In this document: in pieces, positions 57,687-64,000 of the stretch
Position numbering within the stretch: the stretch's first letter is position 1
How the letters are laid out: every line of letters begins with the position of its first letter
Assembly (NCBI RefSeq): GCF_017497975.1
Contig: NZ_JAGDEL010000025.1
Span: 45,902-109,901 of the forward strand
Direction of reading: 5' to 3'
Length of the DNA stretch: 64,000 bases
DNA from: Metabacillus bambusae
Lineage (GTDB): Bacteria; Bacillota; Bacilli; Bacillales; Bacillaceae
The notes under the pieces: model-generated
Told to the model about the DNA's origin: nothing
What the model saw: only the letters and a program-made list of their open reading frames with translations
Databases searched by the model: none
Translations under genes and position numbers: made by a program

Positions 57687-58409
57687 ATGGAAGATAATCA
57701 AAATGCAAGAATTCTAGTTGTTGATGATGAAGATAGAATCCGTCGACTTATACGTATGTACTTAGAAAGAGAAAATTATGTGATTGATGAAGCTGAAAAT
57801 GGTGATGAGGCATTAGAACTAGGATTAAATAACGAATATGATCTTATTATGTTAGATATCATGATGCCAGGTATTGACGGAATTGAAGTATGTAAACAGC
57901 TTCGAGAAAAAAAAGCAACCCCGATTATCATGCTTACAGCAAAAGGGGAAGAAGCGAATCGAGTTCAAGGCTTTGAGGTTGGAACAGATGATTATATTGT
58001 GAAGCCATTTAGTCCAAGAGAAGTTGTTTTACGTGTAAAGGCCTTGCTAAGAAGATCATCACAGACCTCTTACTTAAAAACGGATACAAAAGCGAAAAAT
58101 GTTATCGTTTTTCCGCATCTTTCTATTGATCATGATGCACATCGTGTAACTGCTGATGGTACTGAGGTTAGTTTAACACCTAAGGAATATGAACTATTAT
58201 ATTTTCTAGCTAAAACACCTGATAAAGTATATGACCGTGAGAAGCTATTAAAAGAAGTATGGCAGTATGAATTTTTCGGAGATTTACGTACGGTTGATAC
58301 ACATGTTAAACGACTCCGTGAGAAATTAAGCAAAGTATCACCTGAAGCAGCAAAAATGATTGTAACGGTTTGGGGAGTAGGCTACAAATTTGAGGTTAAT
58401 AATGCATGA
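57687..58409 (+). CDS. resD: Response regulator ResD
   Basis: A 240-aa OmpR-type regulator. The receiver domain has acidic VVDDEDR, phospho-Asp57 in [10 protein letters not shown] and the TAKGEE switch. The C-terminal winged helix includes [12 protein letters not shown]. ResD controls respiration, anaerobic and cytochrome genes. It overlaps resE (ATGA). Confidence 0.95.
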   Translation: MEDNQNARILVVDDEDRIRRLIRMYLERENYVIDEAENGDEALELGLNNEYDLIMLDIMMPGIDGIEVCKQLREKKATPIIMLTAKGEEANRVQGFEVGTDDYIVKPFSPREVVLRVKALLRRSSQTSYLKTDTKAKNVIVFPHLSIDHDAHRVTADGTEVSLTPKEYELLYFLAKTPDKVYDREKLLKEVWQYEFFGDLRTVDTHVKRLREKLSKVSPEAAKMIVTVWGVGYKFEVNNA

Positions 58410-60208
58410 TTCTTTGGAGAAGTGTTGTAGGGAAGCTATGGGGAACGATTTTATTACTCGTTTCCTTCGTCTTATTTGTTCTAACAATTTTAATGCTCGA
58501 GTTTATTGAAAATTATCATGTTGTTGAGGCTGAAGAAGAACTTGTACAGCTTGCAAATAAAGTATCTGAAATCATGGAAAGTCATGATGAAGATCAACAA
58601 CTTGCAAGATCAATTATATGGGAATTAACTGATGAATTAACTCATATTCTGATTATAAAAGACGGGGATACCTATTGGAATTCACCTAATCTAGATAAAG
58701 AAATACCTGCACTAGAATTTGCTGATATTGAAAAAGATGCTGATCTCGCTGCTGTATTAACAAAAGATCGGAATATAAGTAAACGAACTAATCTAGTTAA
58801 TCCCAATAATCCATTAGCAAACGGTGAAGATGAAATCTTAATTGTTGGAGTCCCTTATAAAATTTCTAAAACGGATAACGGTGCTGTTTTTATCTCGCAA
58901 TCACTGTCAGCTGTTCACGATACAACTAAGACTACAACAAAATATATTATTTTAGCTGCGGGTATTGCGATAATCTTAACAACAATTTTCGCTTTCTTTT
59001 TATCTACGAGAATTACCTATCCATTAAGGAAAATGAAAGAGGTTGCTCAAAACCTTGCAAGAGGAAAGTTTGATATGAAGGTGCCAATTATGTCAAATGA
59101 TGAAATTGGTGAGCTCGGTATTGCCTTTAATCAAATGGGGCGGCAATTAAAATTCCATATAAATGCACTTAATCAAGAAAAGGAGCATTTATCAAATATT
59201 TTAAGTAGTATGGCAGATGGAGTTATTACATTAAATATAAATGGAACAATATTAGTCACAAATCCCCCTGCAGAGCGATTTCTACAGGCATGGTACTATC
59301 AGCAAGGAATGAACATTCAAACTAGTGAGGAACTTCCTCCAGAGGCAAATGATTTGTTTCACCTTGTAGTAAATACAGAAAAGGAACAGGTACTTGAAAT
59401 ATCGCTTCAAGGAAGAAGCTGGGTTATATTAATGAGTCCTTTATATAATCAATCCTATGTTCGAGGAGCAGTTGCAGTTCTTAGAGACATGACAGAGGAA
59501 CGTCGATTAGATAAGCTCCGCAAGGACTTTATTGCGAATGTGAGTCATGAATTACGAACACCAATATCAATGCTTCAAGGATATAGTGAAGCAATCGTTG
59601 ATGATATTGCCAGCACTGATGCTGAAAAAAAAGAGATTGCACAAGTTATTCATGATGAATCCTTGCGAATGGGTCGTTTAGTTAATGATTTATTAGATTT
59701 AGCTAGAATGGAAGCTGGACATATCTCCCTTAATCTTGAAGAGATTTCTGTACCAAATTTTATCGATAAAATAAATCGAAAGTTTCAAGGCCTAGCAAAA
59801 GAGAAAATGATCTCTCTAAAAGCCGATATTGATTTAGATGATACACTTTATGTATTAGACCCAGATAAGATTGAACAGGTGTTAACTAATTTAATTGATA
59901 ATGCCATTCGACACACCGCTGAAAATGGCGCTGTTTCCATCGTTGTTGCAAATAGTGAAAACGGAATTTCACTAAAAATTCAAGATTCAGGTAGTGGGAT
60001 CCCTGAAGAGGATCTCCCTTTTGTCTTCGAACGCTTCTATAAAGCTGATAAAGCTAGGACTAGAGGAAGAGCTGGAACAGGACTTGGGTTAGCAATTGCA
60101 AAGAATATTGTGGAAGCACATCAAGGGAAAATTCAAGTTCATAGTAAAATAGGAGAAGGTACGACATTTAGTATCTTTTTACCACGAAAAAAGCTAGATT
60201 CTGATTGA
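58406..60208 (+). CDS. resE: Sensor histidine kinase ResE
   Basis: A 600-aa membrane kinase. Two membrane helices (about residues 10-32 and 178-200) flank an outer sensor domain. HAMP and PAS domains follow, then HisKA with His381 in [11 protein letters not shown], and HATPase motifs [14 protein letters not shown] and GTGLGLAI. It senses oxygen or redox state and acts on ResD. Confidence 0.95.
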   Translation: MILWRSVVGKLWGTILLLVSFVLFVLTILMLEFIENYHVVEAEEELVQLANKVSEIMESHDEDQQLARSIIWELTDELTHILIIKDGDTYWNSPNLDKEIPALEFADIEKDADLAAVLTKDRNISKRTNLVNPNNPLANGEDEILIVGVPYKISKTDNGAVFISQSLSAVHDTTKTTTKYIILAAGIAIILTTIFAFFLSTRITYPLRKMKEVAQNLARGKFDMKVPIMSNDEIGELGIAFNQMGRQLKFHINALNQEKEHLSNILSSMADGVITLNINGTILVTNPPAERFLQAWYYQQGMNIQTSEELPPEANDLFHLVVNTEKEQVLEISLQGRSWVILMSPLYNQSYVRGAVAVLRDMTEERRLDKLRKDFIANVSHELRTPISMLQGYSEAIVDDIASTDAEKKEIAQVIHDESLRMGRLVNDLLDLARMEAGHISLNLEEISVPNFIDKINRKFQGLAKEKMISLKADIDLDDTLYVLDPDKIEQVLTNLIDNAIRHTAENGAVSIVVANSENGISLKIQDSGSGIPEEDLPFVFERFYKADKARTRGRAGTGLGLAIAKNIVEAHQGKIQVHSKIGEGTTFSIFLPRKKLDSD

Positions 60209-60276
60209 TAATGACGAACAATCTTGTTTCATAAGAAACAATTTTCATACGTACATTCTGTGTGCCAAGCTTTTTT

Positions 60277-60313
60277 AAAAATAGCCTATTCGTGGGAGTA
60301 GGCTATTTTCTTT
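60277..60313 (+). terminator. Terminator of resDE
   Basis: AAAATAGCCTA and TAGGCTATTTT form an 11-bp stem followed by T residues. Confidence 0.87.
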
Positions 60314-60454
60314 ATTAATATAAAGGTAGTAGATGAAACGTATTTTTAATTCATCTAATTAAAAAGGTGATTTGAAAAAGTTAGTTGAAATGTATACTTA
60401 TTGGAATAACGAAATATATATTAAGCAGGAAAAGAAGATTGGAGAGTGAAAAAG

Positions 60455-61036
60455 GTGAATTTATATACTAGAACAGGTGATAGCGGAAAAACCAGCCTGA
60501 TTGGTGCTAGAGTGGATAAAGACGATTTACGTGTAGAAGCATATGGAACGATTGATGAAGCCAATTCTTTTGTAGGACAAGCGATGACATTACTTACAGA
60601 CTCATTGTTCGACGATATTTACAAAGAGCTAGAAAAAATTCAACATGAGCTTTTTGATTGCGGGGGAGATTTAGCAGTTGTAAAAGAAAAATATCCATAT
60701 AAAACAACAGCTGAAATGGTTTCTTTTTTGGAAGAAAGAATTGATCATTATGTGAAAGAAGCCCCTGAATTAGAGCGGTTTATTTTACCTGGAGGCAGCC
60801 CGGCAGCTGCTGTAATCCATCTTGCAAGAACTGTTACTCGACGTGCTGAAAGATGTACAGTTACACTTCAAAAGGAAATGGCGATAAATGATATTGTCTT
60901 AAAATACTTAAATCGTTTGTCAGATTACTTTTTTGCGATTGCAAGAGTGATTAATTTTCGCTTAGGAATTAGTGATGTTGAATACGAAAGAAGTGCACTT
61001 GTTTTTAAAAGTAAGCCTTCAAAAAAAGAAAATTAG
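60455..61036 (+). CDS. ATP:cob(I)alamin adenosyltransferase, PduO type
   Basis: A protein of about 193 aa with the ATP-binding start LYTRTGDSGKTSLIG and the pair GTIDEANSF and PGGSPAAAVIHLARTVTRRAE. It makes adenosylcobalamin. GTG 60455 is chosen from the family start; GTG 60446 is the alternative. In B. subtilis sigX follows resE directly, so this gene and the next are inserted here. Confidence 0.9.
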   Translation: MNLYTRTGDSGKTSLIGARVDKDDLRVEAYGTIDEANSFVGQAMTLLTDSLFDDIYKELEKIQHELFDCGGDLAVVKEKYPYKTTAEMVSFLEERIDHYVKEAPELERFILPGGSPAAAVIHLARTVTRRAERCTVTLQKEMAINDIVLKYLNRLSDYFFAIARVINFRLGISDVEYERSALVFKSKPSKKEN

Positions 61037-61052
61037 TAAAAGGAGCCTTTCT

Positions 61053-61505
61053 ATGATTCTCGTTAGTTCCTGCTTAGCAGGGGTTAAATGCCGTTATAAT
61101 GGAACAGCAAGTCTAGATGAGAAAATTCAAGAATTAGTTGATGATAAAAAAGCGATGTTGGTATGCCCAGAGTTATTAGCAGGTTTTTTAACGCCAAGAG
61201 AGCCAGCTGAAATAATTGGTGGAAATGGAAATGATGTTTTAGATGGTCGCGCAAAGGTTATTGAAAAATCGGGTAAAGATGTAACAGATCTTTATATTAA
61301 CGGTGCCATTCGTACATTGGAACTAGCAAACTTGAACAAGGTAACTTGTGTTGTGCTAAAGGAATATAGCCCTTCATGTGGGTCTAAAATGATCTATGAT
61401 GGTAGTTTTCAGAACAAGAAAATAGCTGGAGATGGAGTTACTTCAGCGCTGCTGAAGAGGGAAGGTATTAAAGTAGTTTCAGAAAAGGAACTTTCTGAGC
61501 TTTGA
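61053..61505 (+). CDS. DUF523 family protein
   Basis: A 150-aa protein with the DUF523 pattern: SSCLAGVKCRYNG at the start, CPELLAGFLTPREPAEI, and KEYSPSCGS. The conserved Cys residues suggest metal or iron-sulfur binding. ATG 61053 follows AAAGGAG. It is co-transcribed with the adenosyltransferase, 16 bases upstream. Confidence 0.87.
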   Translation: MILVSSCLAGVKCRYNGTASLDEKIQELVDDKKAMLVCPELLAGFLTPREPAEIIGGNGNDVLDGRAKVIEKSGKDVTDLYINGAIRTLELANLNKVTCVVLKEYSPSCGSKMIYDGSFQNKKIAGDGVTSALLKREGIKVVSEKELSEL

Positions 61506-61540
61506 TAAGGTATGTAAAAAGTGTGTAATAATATAATGCT

Positions 61541-61578
61541 GCGACTCTAATACAGTATGAGTCGCTTTTAATTTTTTT
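61541..61578 (+). terminator. Terminator after the DUF523 gene
   Basis: GCGACTC and GAGTCGC pair and are followed by TTTTAATTTTTTT. The remaining gap to sigX holds its promoter and no gene. Confidence 0.85.
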
Positions 61579-61748
61579 ACATATAACACTTTGTTTTGGA
61601 CTTACAGGGATAAGAAGGTAACAAAACCTTAAATCTTTTGTGAATATTTAAAAATAACCTTAGAGATTACTAGTTTGTGTGCTAAAGTTAAACATAGTTG
61701 ATGTCAAATATTACATAAATATTTCAATTACATTTCTTATTACATCTG

Positions 61749-61774
61749 TGCAACTTTTCCTATTTCTTTACGAC
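61749..61774 (+). promoter_or_regulatory. Autoregulatory sigma-X promoter
   Basis: TGCAAC (61749-61754) and CGAC (61771-61774) are 16 bases apart, close to the ECF sigma-X pattern TGTAAC-N16/17-CGAC, 26 bases before sigX. Confidence 0.65.
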
Positions 61775-61799
61775 TAAATAAAAGAATGGAGGGGCATTC

Positions 61800-62348
61800 A
61801 TGGAGGATACCTTTCAGAGAATATATGAAAAATATCATCATGATCTTTTTCAGTTTTTATTCTATATGGTGAAAAACCGTGAGCAGGCTGAAGACCTTGT
61901 ACAAGAGGTGTATATTCGAGTTTTAAAGGCTTACGATACATTCCAAGGAAGAAGTAGTGAAAAAACATGGCTATTTTCAATTGCTAGACATGTTGCAATC
62001 GATTGGTTTCGCAAACAAAAAACAATTCGCATGCGGATTTTAGAAAAGTTTGATTGGGATAAACAGCAGATAGAGGATGATCAAGTGTTACCTGATGAGG
62101 TTGCCTTGCAAAATGAACAAGTTAAATGGTTGTACAAAGCACTTGACGTGTGCTCGATTGACCAACGTTCTGTGCTTATTTTACGTTACCTACAAGAACT
62201 ATCAATTACAGAAACAGCTGAAGCTCTTGGTTGGACTGTAAGTAAAGTAAAAACAACACAGCATCGTGCTTTAAAACAATTGCAAAAGCAAATGATAAGC
62301 ATATCTGAAAAGGAGGGGTTTTCTATTGAAAAGACAAGAGTGGAGTGA
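61800..62348 (+). CDS. sigX: ECF sigma factor SigX
   Basis: A 182-aa ECF sigma factor. Region 2 has YHHDLFQFLFYMVKN and EDLVQEVYIRVL; region 4 has SITETAEALGWTVSKVKTT. The GRSSEKTWLFSIARHVAIDW stretch matches the SigX I recall. SigX governs cell-surface charge genes. GGAGGGG precedes the ATG. It overlaps rsiX by 23 bases. Confidence 0.93.
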   Translation: MEDTFQRIYEKYHHDLFQFLFYMVKNREQAEDLVQEVYIRVLKAYDTFQGRSSEKTWLFSIARHVAIDWFRKQKTIRMRILEKFDWDKQQIEDDQVLPDEVALQNEQVKWLYKALDVCSIDQRSVLILRYLQELSITETAEALGWTVSKVKTTQHRALKQLQKQMISISEKEGFSIEKTRVE

Positions 62349-63519
62349 AGAACAGCTCGAACAGCTTTTGAAGCAGTTGCCCCCTGTTAAAGATAAACAA
62401 ACTGCAAAAGACATCTTTCAAAGCATTCAATATAAACGGCAGATTAATAAAAAGTCACGAAGTTGGATTACTCCTGCTGTTGCTACTGTTGCGGCGCTGT
62501 TGATATTCGCTTTAATTTCTCCATATATTTTTCAAAATTTCACAACAAATCAAGAAAGTAAAATGGATATGTCAACAGCGAAAACATCAGAGGAAACAGT
62601 AAAAGTTGAGAATGATTCTGCTAACAATCTTAAAATGGCGGAGGCTAATTCGCAACAAGGAAATTATCGAGAGCAAGATACTCTTTCTAATACTCAGTTA
62701 AAAAGTGAAAAACAAGAAACATTTGTGGCAAATGAAAATGATGCAGAGGAGATCATCACGGTTGGTTTTACTGATCCACAAGCACAAAATATTATACCTA
62801 TAAGTTTAGAGGCGAATGAGAAGAAGGAAAAGTTGGAACAAATTAAAGAGGTAAATCCAGAAATTTATATAGATGAACTTGGCCCGATTACGTATGAATT
62901 AAGTAAAACAGATATATTGGAAACAGAAAATCCCGAGGAAATTAACATTGAATATAATGGGGAACCAAATGTAAAATCATCTAGTCATGATATGTTATAT
63001 CAAAATGCAATTATAGAAACTTTTAGATGGCTCGACTATAAAAATGCAAAGCTTTATACAAATGATAAAGAAGGAATTGAATTTGGTCAAACCGGTCATA
63101 AGAAAGATTTAGTTGTAAAGAAAGAAACGAAAAAGGCATATTTCCTCTATCAATTTGATGAGGAAACTTTAAAGCTTCTTGTCCCATCACCAGATTCATA
63201 CGATTCAGTTGATAGTGCTTTTGAAGCGATGAAGAAAGGGATAGAAGAGCGTAGTTTAAAACCTACAATAATGAATAACATTACAATGATAATGGTAAAG
63301 AAAAATGGTGACATGTTAGAAATCGAATTTAATCAAGATGTCGAATTTGAAAATAGTGAACCAACGATAATAATGTTTGAATCCATTTTATTAACAGCTA
63401 AAGAGTTTGGTTATAAAACTGTTCAGTTTAATGGGATAAATATTGATAAGGTCGGTGTCATGGATGTTACTAAACCAATAGAAGTGCCTTTTTCTCCAAA
63501 CCCAATTGAAGCAAATTAG
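62326..63519 (+). CDS. rsiX: Anti-sigma-X factor RsiX
   Basis: A 397-aa membrane protein. A cytoplasmic N-terminal part (about residues 1-47) should bind SigX, one helix spans about residues 48-68, and a large outer domain with a GerMN-like beta pattern follows. Start is TTG 62326 after AAGGAGGGG, inside the end of sigX. Confidence 0.9.
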   Translation: MKRQEWSEEQLEQLLKQLPPVKDKQTAKDIFQSIQYKRQINKKSRSWITPAVATVAALLIFALISPYIFQNFTTNQESKMDMSTAKTSEETVKVENDSANNLKMAEANSQQGNYREQDTLSNTQLKSEKQETFVANENDAEEIITVGFTDPQAQNIIPISLEANEKKEKLEQIKEVNPEIYIDELGPITYELSKTDILETENPEEINIEYNGEPNVKSSSHDMLYQNAIIETFRWLDYKNAKLYTNDKEGIEFGQTGHKKDLVVKKETKKAYFLYQFDEETLKLLVPSPDSYDSVDSAFEAMKKGIEERSLKPTIMNNITMIMVKKNGDMLEIEFNQDVEFENSEPTIIMFESILLTAKEFGYKTVQFNGINIDKVGVMDVTKPIEVPFSPNPIEAN

Positions 63520-63532
63520 TAGAGACTCATTT

Positions 63533-64000
63533 TGATCTGAACCCAAAAAGTTAGACATGAATATTAAGCAGCTTCCTGGGCATGAGTTCGGTATTGAACC
63601 GGACTCATGCCTTTTAATTTTTCCTTAATTCGTTTGTGATTGTAATAGTAAATATAATCCTCTAATTCTTGTTTGAAATGTTCCATACTCTCAAATTCTT
63701 TAAGATAAAGTAACTCACTCTTTAATAAGCCAAAGAAACTCTCCATGACTGCGTTATCTAAACAATTGCCTTTTCGAGACATGCTTTGTGTAATCCCTTG
63801 TTCTTTCAATGCCTTCTGATATTTCTTCATCTGATAATGCCAGCCCTGATCTGAATGAAGGATAGGGGAATCCCCTTCTTTTAAAGTTTCAAAAGCCTTT
63901 TCCAACATATTAGAAACAAGTGGGTAAACCGGACGTTGTTCAACGTTATATGCAATAATTTCTCCGTTATAAAGATCGAGGATTGGTGATAAAAATAGCT
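63533..64000 (-). mobile_element. IS3-family insertion sequence, cut by the window edge
   Basis: An IS3-like end (TGATCTGAACCCAAAAAGTT) begins at about 63533, shortly after rsiX, and is followed by the transposase C terminus. The other end lies outside the window, so length and target duplication cannot be seen. Confidence 0.85.
63564..64000 (-). CDS. IS3-family transposase OrfB, 3' part (IS150 group)
   Basis: The frame stays open to the window edge, giving at least 144 residues of an rve-type integrase core. [17 protein letters not shown] and [10 protein letters not shown] carry two catalytic-site regions, and [18 protein letters not shown] carries the third, so the DDE set appears intact. 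It ends [12 protein letters not shown] plus SPVQYR, typical of the family. Confidence 0.93.
   Translation of the reverse strand, partial: LFLSPILDLYNGEIIAYNVEQRPVYPLVSNMLEKAFETLKEGDSPILHSDQGWHYQMKKYQKALKEQGITQSMSRKGNCLDNAVMESFFGLLKSELLYLKEFESMEHFKQELEDYIYYYNHKRIKEKLKGMSPVQYRTHAQEAA

Overview
The window is a stretch of chromosome from a low-GC, endospore-forming Bacillaceae. It carries the sigma-F switch (spoIIAA-spoIIAB-sigF), the whole spoVA operon, spoIIM, dacF, dacB, spmA/spmB, mciZ, a ger operon and the resABCDE-sigX-rsiX block. Gene order closely follows the yqjN to rsiX segment I recall from Bacillus subtilis, so most names rest on family resemblance plus position. Differences from that order (a large TPR/C39 protein, an SGNH hydrolase, a ger operon, a PduO-type enzyme, a missing ribD, dispersed repeats, an IS3-type element) show it is another species.

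Layout. 1-6.7 kb: 3' end of yqjN, a minus-strand pair (FabZ-like protein and an unknown), a soluble PAS histidine kinase, proline-biosynthetic proC behind a T-box leader, yqjP and yqjQ. 7.2-11.4 kb: a 1408-residue TPR protein with an embedded C39-like peptidase domain. 11.5-14.7 kb: yqzH, the Y-family polymerase gene polYB with two near-SOS boxes, an SGNH hydrolase, a YolD-like gene and a CDGSH protein. 14.8-18.5 kb: a germinant receptor operon in the order B-A-C. 18.6-25.3 kb: yqkB to yqkF, mciZ, nudF, yqxK and a GNAT acetyltransferase. 25.4-31.7 kb: spoIIM, fur, yqzK, xerD and the nucleoside operon deoB-pupG-pdp. 32-40.2 kb: dacF, spoIIA and spoVA. 40.5-47.5 kb: lysA, ypuA, ppiB, an FMN riboswitch and ribE-ribBA-ribH-ribT without ribD. 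47.5-57.5 kb: ypuF, a YjcZ-type peptide, scpAB, ypuI, dacB, spmAB, rluB and the cytochrome c maturation genes resABC. 57.7-63.5 kb: resDE, a cobalamin adenosyltransferase, a DUF523 protein, sigX and rsiX. The right edge is an IS3-family element cut by the window.

How the genes work together. Many belong to the sporulation programme and the sequence shows matching promoter candidates: sigma-H before spoIIA, sigma-E before spoIIM, sigma-G before spoVA and before the ger operon. DacB and SpmAB shape spore cortex and core dehydration, SpoVA moves dipicolinic acid, and Ger proteins sense germinants. Two families of dispersed, hairpin-forming intergenic repeats punctuate the region. One shows compensatory changes in its inner stem between copies, which points to a conserved structure. 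No tRNA, rRNA or CRISPR array was seen.
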